Assembly: GCA_019135865.1 (NCBI GenBank)
Contig: JAGVVD010000038.1
Coordinates: 64,364-110,190, forward strand
Reading direction: 5' to 3'
Source: Elusimicrobiota bacterium
GTDB taxonomy: Bacteria > Elusimicrobiota > Elusimicrobia > Elusimicrobiales > UBA9959
Length of the DNA stretch: 45,827 nucleotides
Each line of letters opens with the position of its first letter. Positions within the stretch are counted from its first letter, which is position 1. Shown here one piece after another: positions 25,008 through 33,615 of the stretch. The notes under the pieces are model-generated. The model did no database searches and was not told the DNA's origin. It saw only the letters and a program-made list of their open reading frames with translations. A program made the position numbers and the translations under genes.

Positions 25008-27431
25008 ATGTCAACAGTGCGCGGCAGAACCCTTGTGACTTCGAAGGGCGGGTCGGCCGGCTTCAGGGAGAGGCTGGCCGGGTCTTTCGGTCCAGGCACA
25101 TTTTTCTACCGTTACGACCTCAGGGGTTTCTTCACCCAGGTCAGTCCTTCCGTGCGCGGCGTGCTGGGCTGCTGCGCGAAGGATTTCCTGGGCCATTACA
25201 CCCGGTACCTGACCACGCATCCCTGCAATAAAGAAGCGCGCCGGCGCGCCGCGCTCAGTATAAAAGGAAAGCGACAGAAGCCCTACCTCGTGGAGATGCG
25301 CCACGCCGGCGGCGGCACCAGGTGGCTGGAACTGCTGGAAGCGCCAGTGCGGGACCAGCGCGGGAAAAGGGCCGGCGTGGAGGGCGTGGCCCGCGACGTC
25401 ACGGCGAGGGTCGGGGCCGAGCTGGCGCTGGCGGAGGCCAGGAGGAACTGCGCCGACCTCGAGTCTCTCGTCAACAATACCGCGGACCTCGCCTGGTCGG
25501 TGGACCGCGGGCTCAGATTCGTCACTTTTAACGGCTCCTTCCGGAAGAGCTACGAATCGCGGCTGGGCGCGGTCCCCAGGCCGGGCGACAGCGCGCTGGA
25601 CCGTATCCCGGCGCCTCTCGTGCACAAGTGGAAGAAACGCTATCTTGAAGCGCTTTCGGGAGGCGTCTTCCGCGACGAGGAGTCCTTCACGCGTTGCGGC
25701 CACCGGCACAATTTCGAGTTCGCTTTCGGCCCGATCCTCCTCGACGGGAAGATCGTCGGCGCCGCCTGCCTCGGCAGGGACGTGACGTCAAGGCGCCGGA
25801 TGGAGGACGATCTCAAGCGCGCTTCCGCGCAGCTCAACGCGGTCTTCAACAACTCGCCGCTGCTGATGCTCCTGGTGGACAAGGAACGCAGGATAAAAAA
25901 AGTGAGCATGTCCGGGATCTCCAACCCGGGCTCCGGCGTCGGCCTGCTGGCCGGAGAGGCGCTGGGTTGTTCCATCGCCGCGGAAGGCATGTGCGGGAAG
26001 GGACGGGATTGCCTGAACTGTCCCCTCCGGGAACTCGTCAACGAGACTTTCCGCACAGGCAAGGCGATAAGCCGCCGCGAGATAGAGGTGAGCGTGGATG
26101 GGGAGCCGGTCTTTTTCATGGCTTCGACCGCGGTGATAACCGAGGAAGGGGAGCCGCAGGTCCTGATCTGCCTGGACGACATAACGCGCCTGAAGAAAGC
26201 CGAGGTGGCGCTGAAGCGGCAGAACGAGTCGCTGGAGGCGCAGAACATAACGCTGGTCTCCCTCAACAAAAGCCGCAAGACCTCGGGACAGGGTCTGGAG
26301 GCGGCCTTCAGGGAAGCCACGGAGATCTGCGCCCACGCCCTCCGGGTGGACCGCGTCGGGATCTGGCTTTTCACGGAAGACAGTTCCGTCATGCGCTGCC
26401 GCGACGTCTACGACGCCCCCACCCGCCGGCACTTTTCCGGCGAAACGCGGGAAAGACGGGGCTCGCCCCTCTACTTCAAGGTCATGGAAGCCGAAGGGTT
26501 CGTGGCCGCCGCCGACGCGAGGCGCGATCCGCGCACTGCCGAACTCGCCCGGGATTATTTCATTCCCAACGGCGTCCTTTCCTCGCTGGGGATGCTCATA
26601 ATGGCGGAAGGCCGCCCCGCCGGCATCGTCTGCGCCGAGACCGCGCGGGACCCCAGGGAGTGGAGCGCGGCGGACAGGAACCTGGTCTCGGCGGTCTGCG
26701 ACTACGCGGCGCTGGCCATACTCGAGGAGCGGCGGGCGCAGCTGGAGCGCAGCAAGGACCTGCTTTCCCACGCCGTCGTGCACGACCTGAACAACCCGAT
26801 GACCGCGCTGCTCTGCAGCTGCGAGTTCCTGGAGGAGGAGCTCAAAGGCAGGATGACGAAAACGCAGCACGAGCGTTTCAAGGATATCTATTACGTCCTC
26901 AACGAGATGCGGGAGATGATAAACGATATACTGCGCATCAGCAAGATGGAGGCCGGCTCGCTGCGGCTGGAGCTCAGGCCCGTGCCGGCCAGGGAGATAG
27001 TCGGCGGCGCGGTGAAGACCATGCTGCCGCGCGCGCGGGCCGAGCGAAAATCGCTCAAATGCGGGGAGACAAGCGGGCAGCTGGTGCGGGCGGACACCGA
27101 CCTGGCGGGCCGCGTCCTGCAGAACCTGATAAACAACGCCCTTAAGTTCAGCCCCTCCGCGGGCCAGGTGAAGGTGCAGGCCGAGGCGCGCCGCGGCGAG
27201 AAGGCCGTGCTTTTCTCGGTGAGCGACAGCGGACCGGGGATCCCCGAAGAGCATATAGGCCGCATCTTCGACAAGTTCTTCCAGGGTCCCGCCGCGGCGG
27301 CGGCGCGCGGCGGCATGGGCCTGGGACTGACCTTCTGCCGCATGGTCATAGAAGCGCACGGCGGCCGCATCTGGGCCGAGAACTGTCCCGGCGGCGGGAG
27401 CGCCTTCCGCTTCACCCTGCCGCTGGGATAG
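25008..27431 (+). CDS. soluble PAS-PAS-PAS-GAF sensor histidine kinase
   Basis: An 807-aa kinase without signal peptide or membrane helix. Three PAS-like domains lie near residues 30-135, 150-260 and 275-405; the third contains CGKGRDCLNCPLRELV, a cysteine-rich stretch often seen in PAS domains of anaerobes and possibly metal- or redox-binding. A GAF domain follows (about 425-580). The kinase core has H592 in VVHDLNNPMTALL, the N box NLINNALKFS, DSGPGI, FDKFFQ and GGMGLGLTFC, all intact. It has no receiver domain and no partner regulator next to it, so it is an orphan. A run of nine G ends three bases before the ATG and acts as ribosome site. The leader carries a terminator-like fold. Confidence 0.9.
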   Translation: MSTVRGRTLVTSKGGSAGFRERLAGSFGPGTFFYRYDLRGFFTQVSPSVRGVLGCCAKDFLGHYTRYLTTHPCNKEARRRAALSIKGKRQKPYLVEMRHAGGGTRWLELLEAPVRDQRGKRAGVEGVARDVTARVGAELALAEARRNCADLESLVNNTADLAWSVDRGLRFVTFNGSFRKSYESRLGAVPRPGDSALDRIPAPLVHKWKKRYLEALSGGVFRDEESFTRCGHRHNFEFAFGPILLDGKIVGAACLGRDVTSRRRMEDDLKRASAQLNAVFNNSPLLMLLVDKERRIKKVSMSGISNPGSGVGLLAGEALGCSIAAEGMCGKGRDCLNCPLRELVNETFRTGKAISRREIEVSVDGEPVFFMASTAVITEEGEPQVLICLDDITRLKKAEVALKRQNESLEAQNITLVSLNKSRKTSGQGLEAAFREATEICAHALRVDRVGIWLFTEDSSVMRCRDVYDAPTRRHFSGETRERRGSPLYFKVMEAEGFVAAADARRDPRTAELARDYFIPNGVLSSLGMLIMAEGRPAGIVCAETARDPREWSAADRNLVSAVCDYAALAILEERRAQLERSKDLLSHAVVHDLNNPMTALLCSCEFLEEELKGRMTKTQHERFKDIYYVLNEMREMINDILRISKMEAGSLRLELRPVPAREIVGGAVKTMLPRARAERKSLKCGETSGQLVRADTDLAGRVLQNLINNALKFSPSAGQVKVQAEARRGEKAVLFSVSDSGPGIPEEHIGRIFDKFFQGPAAAAARGGMGLGLTFCRMVIEAHGGRIWAENCPGGGSAFRFTLPLG

Positions 27432-27461
27432 GCACAGGTTCCCCGTTAGGCCGCAGTAAAG

Positions 27462-27467
27462 TATAAT
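27462..27467 (+). promoter_or_regulatory. -10 element for a predicted leaderless mRNA
   Basis: A perfect TATAAT ends six bases before the ATG at 27474, with no room for a ribosome site. No clear -35 at 17 bases (TTCCCC). Confidence 0.55.
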
Positions 27468-27473
27468 TAGCTT

Positions 27474-28211
27474 ATGTGCGGCCGGTATTCACAGTCAGCG
27501 GACCTGCCCGAACTGATAAAGCGCTTCGGCCTTAAGCAGCCTCCTTTCCATTACACGCCGGCATACAACATCGCCCCCGGCGTCCTGACGCCGGTGATAA
27601 CGCCGGCCGGCCTGCGCCTGCTCAAATGGGGCTTCGTCCCGGCCTGGTCCGGCGGCCCCTTCCGCGCCGGTCCGTCGCTGCCGCTCTTCCCCGCGGGCAG
27701 CCCGCTGGAGCGGAAATATTCCGGCGAGGAGAGCGTTCCGGAGCCGCAGCCGGAAAGGGAGCCGGAGGGCTTTATAAACGCCAGGGCGGAAGGCATCGCT
27801 TCGCGTCCGGCCTTCCGCGGAGCTTTCTACAACTCGCGCTGCCTGGTGCCGGCCGACGGCTTCTACGAGTGGAGCGGTTCGGCCGGCGAGAAGATCCCCT
27901 ACCGCTTCTCGATGCGCGACGGCGGGCTTTTCGGCATGGCGGGGGTATACGAGGAGAAGCGCGGCACCTTCGCGATCATAACGGCCGCGGCCTCCGCCCT
28001 CGTGCGCGCGGTGCATCACAGGATGCCGGTGATACTGGAGCCGAGGCACGAGGCGCTCTGGCTCAATCCGCGCATGCGCGACAGCGAGACGCTGCTGCCG
28101 CTGCTGCGCGCCTGCGATTCTTCGCTGATGAGAGGCTACCGAGTTTCCGACATCGTCAACGACCCGGACCACGATTCCCCCGACTGCGCCAGACCGCTGG
28201 ACAGCGCCTGA
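27474..28211 (+). CDS. yedK: SRAP/HMCES-family protein (abasic-site shield)
   Basis: A 245-aa SOS-response-associated peptidase family protein. Catalytic residues are present: C2 directly after the initiator Met, which forms the thiazolidine crosslink with abasic sites in single-stranded DNA; N102 in INARAEG; E132 in GFYEW; and H181 in VHHRMPVIL. The start must be the ATG at 27474 because Cys2 has to be exposed after Met removal, and the -10 six bases upstream agrees. Between WGFVPAW and INARAE sits a longer Pro/Glu-rich insertion (about residues 59-99) than usual. It is first of a likely operon with the next three genes. Confidence 0.92.
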   Translation: MCGRYSQSADLPELIKRFGLKQPPFHYTPAYNIAPGVLTPVITPAGLRLLKWGFVPAWSGGPFRAGPSLPLFPAGSPLERKYSGEESVPEPQPEREPEGFINARAEGIASRPAFRGAFYNSRCLVPADGFYEWSGSAGEKIPYRFSMRDGGLFGMAGVYEEKRGTFAIITAAASALVRAVHHRMPVILEPRHEALWLNPRMRDSETLLPLLRACDSSLMRGYRVSDIVNDPDHDSPDCARPLDSA

Positions 28212-28242
28212 CCCTCCTTCCCTTCATCACCGGACATACGCC

Positions 28243-29802
28243 ATGACGATACCCGCGCTTGTTTTTCTGCTGCTCCAGCCGCCCGCCGCCGGCGCGGCCT
28301 CCATAAGCTCCGCCTCCGCCCGCGGCGGTTACGACTACGGCATGGAACAGCGGCGGGCGGGGGACCACGCCGGTTCCAGGGCCACTTTCATGGAGATGCT
28401 CTCCTCCGATCCTTCCAGTTCCGGCGCTCTGGAAGGCCTCTCGCTGGCCTGCCTGTCCCTGGGCCGCTACGAGGAAGCCCTGGGCTACCTTGAAAAGTGG
28501 AACTCGCAGTCTCCCGGCAATCCGTACATATTGCGCCTGCTGCTGCGGGCCCGGGGCGGGGCGGGGGACGACGAGGGAGCCCTGGAAACCTGCAGGGAAC
28601 TGGCCGCGCTCGACCCGCGCGACTGCGGGGTACGGGCCAGGGCCGAATCCCTGGCCGGGCGCGCCGGCGACGGCGTTTTCCCGGAGGCGCGCACCTCGCG
28701 CACGCTCTCCATCGAAGGGCTGGAGACCCCAGCCCCGCAGCGCATACTTTACGAGGGGCGCTCCGCCTCGGCGCGTTTCCGCCGCCGGCTGGGCGGCGGC
28801 CTGGTCCTGACGGGCGGCGCCGGGATACGCGAGGAAGCCCAGCGCAACGACGGCCGGGGCTTCACCTATTACGACATACGCGAGCGGATCTACTCGGCGG
28901 GCCTGGCCCGCCGCTACGGCGGAAGGTCAGGCTGGGAGGCCGAGTACGGGCGTTCTTTTCTCTCCGACATAGAGGGGGAGGGAGTGGGCACGCGCGAAGT
29001 CGACCGTCTGCGCCTGCACGGCTATACCCGTCTGCGCGGGACCTCGCTGAGGCTATGGCTGGAAAGCGGGCCGAGGTATCTCCGGGTTTCCGGCGGTTCC
29101 TCTTATTTCAGGCTGCTCCGCGACGAGTCCGTCCGGGCCGAGGCCGAAGGCGGCTCCGGCGGCCTCTCCTGGCTGGCCAGGGGGGGAGTGACCGACACTT
29201 CCGAAGGGACCACCCTGCCGGCTTATTCGCTGCGGGGGAACCTCGAGTCGGGACCCTGGTATTTCAGTTCTTCCTACGCGCATGCCCAGCAGGAGTTCTA
29301 CAGCGGCTCCGCCGCCGGGCGGCTGCGCTACGTCAATTACGACAGGCTGGGTCTGGGCCTGCGCCGCCAGGAGACTGAACGCTACCGGGCGGGCGTCTCC
29401 GGCTCCGGCACTTCCTATTCCGACGCCAACAGCCTCGGAGAACTGGAAGCCGAGCTGGCCGCCTGGCTGCCGCGGAACACTGAGTTCTACGCCGCCTACA
29501 GGTTCTCCTACCGGGATTTCGGCCGCGACGCTTCCGGTTATGATTCTACCGACGAGAAAGGACACTGGCTGGGCGCCTACTGGCGCCGCTGCCGTGGCCG
29601 CAACTGGTCGGCCCTGGCCGGCTATGAGCACGGCTTCCTTTCCGACCCCCTGATGAACTATGACGCCGGCGTTTACCTGGCTGAGTTCGACTGGTACGCC
29701 GGGCCCTCCGGCGCGCTAAGTCTGCAGGTCCGCCGCAAGACGGCCGCCGGACGGGGCAAGTCCTTCTCCGCCGGACTTCAGGGGAGAATAAGCTTCAGAT
29801 GA
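28243..29802 (+). CDS. TPR plus outer-membrane beta-barrel protein
   Basis: A 519-aa protein with a short signal peptide (ending AAGAAS). Two or three TPR units cover residues about 30-140 (FMEMLSSDPSSSGALEGLSL, RYEEALGYLEKW). From about 165 to the end there are many alternating aromatic/Arg beta strands and the chain ends in ISFR, with Phe one residue from the C-terminus, as in outer-membrane barrels. This layout resembles YaiO/PgaA-type export porins, but that is inference only. The stop overlaps the next start (ATGA). Confidence 0.7.
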   Translation: MTIPALVFLLLQPPAAGAASISSASARGGYDYGMEQRRAGDHAGSRATFMEMLSSDPSSSGALEGLSLACLSLGRYEEALGYLEKWNSQSPGNPYILRLLLRARGGAGDDEGALETCRELAALDPRDCGVRARAESLAGRAGDGVFPEARTSRTLSIEGLETPAPQRILYEGRSASARFRRRLGGGLVLTGGAGIREEAQRNDGRGFTYYDIRERIYSAGLARRYGGRSGWEAEYGRSFLSDIEGEGVGTREVDRLRLHGYTRLRGTSLRLWLESGPRYLRVSGGSSYFRLLRDESVRAEAEGGSGGLSWLARGGVTDTSEGTTLPAYSLRGNLESGPWYFSSSYAHAQQEFYSGSAAGRLRYVNYDRLGLGLRRQETERYRAGVSGSGTSYSDANSLGELEAELAAWLPRNTEFYAAYRFSYRDFGRDASGYDSTDEKGHWLGAYWRRCRGRNWSALAGYEHGFLSDPLMNYDAGVYLAEFDWYAGPSGALSLQVRRKTAAGRGKSFSAGLQGRISFR

Positions 29803-30752
29803 ACCTGGACCCGAACGGCCGGCTGCTGGCCGCGGCGCTCTTCCTGCTGTCCGCCGGGAGCGCGCGGGCCGCCGGCCGCGCCGTCTGGGTCTGGGAACCC
29901 GAGACCTTCGCCATGCTGGAGGACCGGCGGGTCGCCCTCGAGGCGATAGATTTTCTCCGCTCCAGAGGTGTGGACGCCGTCTACCTGTACGCCGATTCCT
30001 ACAAAGGCAGGAGCCATATCGAAAAGAAGCCGAAACTTTACCGGGCCCTCATCCGCAGGCTGGCCAAGCGCGGGATACGCTCCTACGCCCTGCTCGGCTC
30101 CTGGCATCTGCGCACTCACGAGTATGTCCTGCCGGAACGGCGCGCCGAGGCCGTCGCCATGCTGGAGCGGGTCCTGGCCTATAACGCCTCCGTCAGGCCG
30201 GCGGAGCGTTTCGCCGGGGTGAACATCGACATAGAGCCGCATATGCTGGAGGGCTGGAAGACCGACAGGGACGGGCTTTTGCTCGATTTCCTGGACATGT
30301 CCAACGACCTGATGGACGCGAAGCGCCGCGCCGGGGCCGGCCTGCCGACAGGCCCCGCGATACCTTTCTGGCTGGACCGCATCGAGCTCGAGTGGAACGG
30401 GGAGAGGAAGCCCGTAAGCGAACATGTCCTGGACGTCTATGATACCGCGATACTCATGAATTACCGCGACACGGCGGAGGGCCGGGACGGCCTGATAGAG
30501 CACGCGGCCTCCGAACTGGCCTACGCCTCGAAACTGGGCAAGCGGCTGGAGATAGGCGTGGAAGTTACGCCCAACGAGATCCCCAAGGTCACTTTCGACG
30601 GTCATACAGAGGAATACATGGAGGAGGAACTGGCGAAGGCGGTCGTGATTTTCTCCTCCAGCCCGGCTTTCGGCGGTTTCGTCATACACCATTACGAGAG
30701 CTACAGGGCCGGGTTCGGAGCCGGGAAGGGCAAGGATAAGGAGCGACGATGA
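29799..30752 (+). CDS. secreted TIM-barrel protein, possible glycoside hydrolase
   Basis: A 317-aa protein with a Sec signal (LLAAALFLLSAGSARAAG). The pattern AVWVWEP, ALEAIDFLRSRGVDAVYLY, RLAKRGIRSYALLGSW, FAGVNIDIEPHML and DTAILMNYRDTAEG is a beta/alpha barrel with acidic residues on strand 4 (NIDIEP), similar to GH18-like folds. Family and substrate are not certain. It overlaps both neighbours by four bases, so it is tightly co-translated with the barrel protein and dgkA. Together with the barrel it could process and export a glycan. Confidence 0.65.
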   Translation: MNLDPNGRLLAAALFLLSAGSARAAGRAVWVWEPETFAMLEDRRVALEAIDFLRSRGVDAVYLYADSYKGRSHIEKKPKLYRALIRRLAKRGIRSYALLGSWHLRTHEYVLPERRAEAVAMLERVLAYNASVRPAERFAGVNIDIEPHMLEGWKTDRDGLLLDFLDMSNDLMDAKRRAGAGLPTGPAIPFWLDRIELEWNGERKPVSEHVLDVYDTAILMNYRDTAEGRDGLIEHAASELAYASKLGKRLEIGVEVTPNEIPKVTFDGHTEEYMEEELAKAVVIFSSSPAFGGFVIHHYESYRAGFGAGKGKDKERR

Positions 30753-31105
30753 GGAAGAGACTGTTGAGCTTCAGGTACGCTTTCAGGGGGATAGGCCACG
30801 CCTGTTCGGAGCCCAATTTCCGCATACATATCGCGGCGGCCCTGACCGCTTCGTTCCTGGGGTTCCTGCTGGATATTTCCCGTCCGGAATGGTGCGCGGT
30901 GCTGCTCTGCTTCGCGGCGGTGATGTCGGCCGAAGCGATGAACAGCGCGGTGGAGAAACTTACCGACCTGGTCTCGCCGGGACATCACGAAACGGCGGGG
31001 CAGATAAAGGACATGGCCGCCGGCGCCGTGCTTATCTCGGCGATCATGGCCGCGGCGGTCGGTTGCGTCGTCTTCCTGCCCAGGCTGGGGGAACTGCTGC
31101 GGTAG
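30749..31105 (+). CDS. dgkA: diacylglycerol/undecaprenol kinase
   Basis: A 118-aa DgkA-family integral membrane kinase with three helices. The signature EAMNSAVEKLTDLV (about residues 62-75) and KDMAAGAVLISAI are intact. Its position after envelope genes would fit recycling of lipid carriers used for glycan transfer. It overlaps the upstream stop by ATGA and converges on the frameshifted gene eight bases away. Confidence 0.93.
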   Translation: MRKRLLSFRYAFRGIGHACSEPNFRIHIAAALTASFLGFLLDISRPEWCAVLLCFAAVMSAEAMNSAVEKLTDLVSPGHHETAGQIKDMAAGAVLISAIMAAAVGCVVFLPRLGELLR

Positions 31106-31112
31106 CCGCGCG

Positions 31113-32209
31113 TCAGTCCTTCCCGTAGACTTCGATGAATTCGGCGCTTTCCGGGGTATGCGCGAGGAAGGCGTGTATGACCAGCGGTTTTTCCATCGCC
31201 TTTATCTCGCGCAGCACCTTCGCCTTTCCCGCCTTATCCAGGGTTTTCCAGGGATGGTTCGCCCATTTCAGGCCGTATTTTTCCGCTATCGCCTTTCTTT
31301 TTCTATCCAGGGCAGGTCTTCGGGATTACCGGGGTTCAGCAGCGAGGCTACCGACTTCACGGTGCCGTTGAGGATATAGGCGAAGAACTCCTCGTCGGTG
31401 GGATAGGGGGTGAAATACACATCCTTTCCCAACGGGGTTACCATGCCGCGCTCGAAACGTTCCTTATTCGAAAGCCGGCGTATGTTTTCCGGGTCCAGGG
31501 AAGTCGTCTTCGCTCTTCCCATCACCGAGGCGAGCATGTTCTTGAAGACGTTGACCCGGTCCTTGCCCAGGTAGCAGTGGACATAGTATTTGCCGGGGCC
31601 CCTGCGCTCCAGTTTTTTCAGTTCCTCCGCGACATGGTCGTTGGAGGAGACCCAGGGCAGCATGGGGATGTGTATGAGCTCTATTCCCGTTTCCTTCGCC
31701 GTCTCTTTCTCCCTGTTGAAAAGGACCGGCTCGAAAGGGACCACGGCCATGCTGAGCAGCGAGATGACGGCGGTATAGCCTTCCGCTTTCAGTTCCGCCA
31801 GACGCTTCTTTTCCGGGTAAGGTCCGAAGACGAACTCCGACCAGGAATAAGATCCTTCCGCGGTCCGCGCCGCGGCGCCGGTCATCAGGCCGGGGGTCAT
31901 CCAGGCCCAGAGAGCGGTCAGGAACATGGCCAGCGAGAGGGCCGGCAGGCCCAGGCGTCCGGCGCGGCTTTGGGCTTCCAGGGTCCTCCTGGTCAGCCGC
32001 AGGGCCAGGTATGCCGATACGGCCGTCAGCAGGGCTATGAACAGCAGGACCACCGTTTTTTCCGCGGAGCCGCTCCAGCCGGCGGCCCTGATGCGGTCGG
32101 TGGTCCAGCGCACGGGGCCGAGCAGCGTCAGGGTCCCCAGCAGGAAGCCCGTGAATATCCAGTGCCAGAGGAGGATGAACAGTGTCCGTGCGTCCGTCCT
32201 TATCTTCAT
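31113..32209 (-). pseudogene. membrane-anchored PTP-like phosphatase, frameshifted near 3' end
   Basis: The product starts at ATG 32209 (AAGGAG five bases upstream, ATGA overlap with the glycosyltransferase stop). Three membrane helices (about residues 9-100) precede a phosphatase-like domain with HCYLGKDRV, the Cys-x5-Arg signature of tyrosine/dual-specificity phosphatases. The frame stops at 31286 after WIEKERR. In the next frame coding continues without a break to a TGA at 31113-31115 (IAEKYGLKWANHPWKTLD through EFIEVYGKD). One extra A in the A5 run (T5 at 31298-31302 on the plus strand) would join them as WIEKRKAIAEKYG. So either the gene lost one base or the assembly did. The catalytic motif is upstream of the break, so the short form may still work. 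Confidence 0.75.
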
Positions 32210-33615
32210 TCGGTCTCCTTGTCCATCACTTTGCGGGTCTGGGAGCCCCAGTGCCCCTGCCTGAAGGAAAAAGTCGCGCGTACCCTTTCCAGCAGCGTCA
32301 ATTGCCTGTAGCCCAGGAATTCGCACGCTCCCAGCAGGCAGAGGCGGAGTATATCCCGGTCGCGCCTGTAGCGCCTGAAGTTGTAGGTGTCCAGGAAGAC
32401 GGCCGAGATGTTTATGGAGATACCCCAGGCTGCGACCAGGACCAGGAACAGGAGCATGAAACGGGTGTTCAGGATGCCGGCCGCCCACAAGGAGGGCAGG
32501 GAGATATACCCGAATAGCTCTATCAGCGGACCGAGACACTCCACGAAAACGAAATAGGAGACGCCGAAAAGGCTGGTCGGCCCGTACTTAGGGTTGAGTA
32601 TCATGGCGCGGTTGAAGAGCAGGGCGTCTATCATGCCGCGATGCCAGCGGTTGCGCTGTCGCAGCAGTCCCCGCAGGGTGAAGGGCACCTGCGTCCAGCA
32701 TACCGGGTCCGGGAGGAAAAGTATCTTGTAGGGGATGGAGTTGTCCGCGCAGTGCCTGTGCAGGCGCATGACCAGGTCCATGTCCTCGCCCACCGTCCTG
32801 CGGTAGCCGTTGACGGCCACCACCATGTCCTTGCGGAAGACGCCGAAGGCGCCCGAGATTATCAGCAGGCTTTTCAGCGCGTTCCAGCCGGTCCGGCCCA
32901 AGAGGAAGGCCCTGGTGTATTCCAGCGCCTGCATCGCCTCCAGCGGGGCGCGGGGGAGCCGTATGTCCGTAACGGCCCCGTTACGGACCTCGCAGCCGTT
33001 GAGGACCCTCACTATCCCGCCGGTCGCTATCAGTTCGTCGTCTTCCAGGAAGAGCTTAGAGGATTTGAGTATCGCGTCGGGCTCCAGCAGCGAATCGGCG
33101 TCTATCGAGCAGAAGATCGGGTAGGAACTGACGTTGATGCCGGCGTTTATCGCGTCCGCCTTGCCGCCGTTCTCCTTGTCCACGACGAGAAGGTTGGGAT
33201 ATTCCGGAGACCGGTAGACGCCGCGTATGGGTTCATGAGGCACCCGCAGGCACACCGGTTTTTTTGAGACGGCGAGCGCGAACTCGGTCCTGATCCTGGC
33301 GAGGGTGCCGTCGGTGGAGCCGTCGTTGACCACTATGATCTCGAACTCCGGATAATGGAGGTTGAGCAGGGCGCGCACGCTCTCCGCGATGACGGCCTCC
33401 TCGTCGCGGGCCGGCACTATGACCGAGACCGGCTTGTAATAGAACTCCCCGGTCAATTGCCGGCGGGCGGCGCGGGAGGTGGAGAGGTGGGAGTGGCGGA
33501 CCATGTCGCGCCACGCCAGGATTATCAGCAGCGTATAGAACGAGTTGACGGCGAAAAAATAGAGGAGGACCGAGTACTGGGTGAAATGCGCGGCAAGCTG
33601 GAGCGGCGGGCTCAC
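32206..33615 (-). CDS. family 2 processive glycosyltransferase, membrane bound
   Basis: A 469-aa GT2 enzyme like BcsA/PgaC/hyaluronan synthases. It has one N-terminal helix (about 15-35), the cytosolic GT-A domain with VNDGSTDG (97-103), DAD at 172-174, the ED pair at 277-278 (VGEDMDLV) and QRNRW at 320-324, then three to four C-terminal helices (about 340-425). All catalytic motifs are intact, so it should polymerise and export a sugar polymer, possibly poly-GlcNAc-like. The start is the GTG at 33615, overlapping the upstream stop (GTGA) with GGAGG five bases before it; the open frame extends farther up but only as a shadow. Confidence 0.88.
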   Translation of the reverse strand: MSPPLQLAAHFTQYSVLLYFFAVNSFYTLLIILAWRDMVRHSHLSTSRAARRQLTGEFYYKPVSVIVPARDEEAVIAESVRALLNLHYPEFEIIVVNDGSTDGTLARIRTEFALAVSKKPVCLRVPHEPIRGVYRSPEYPNLLVVDKENGGKADAINAGINVSSYPIFCSIDADSLLEPDAILKSSKLFLEDDELIATGGIVRVLNGCEVRNGAVTDIRLPRAPLEAMQALEYTRAFLLGRTGWNALKSLLIISGAFGVFRKDMVVAVNGYRRTVGEDMDLVMRLHRHCADNSIPYKILFLPDPVCWTQVPFTLRGLLRQRNRWHRGMIDALLFNRAMILNPKYGPTSLFGVSYFVFVECLGPLIELFGYISLPSLWAAGILNTRFMLLFLVLVAAWGISINISAVFLDTYNFRRYRRDRDILRLCLLGACEFLGYRQLTLLERVRATFSFRQGHWGSQTRKVMDKETE

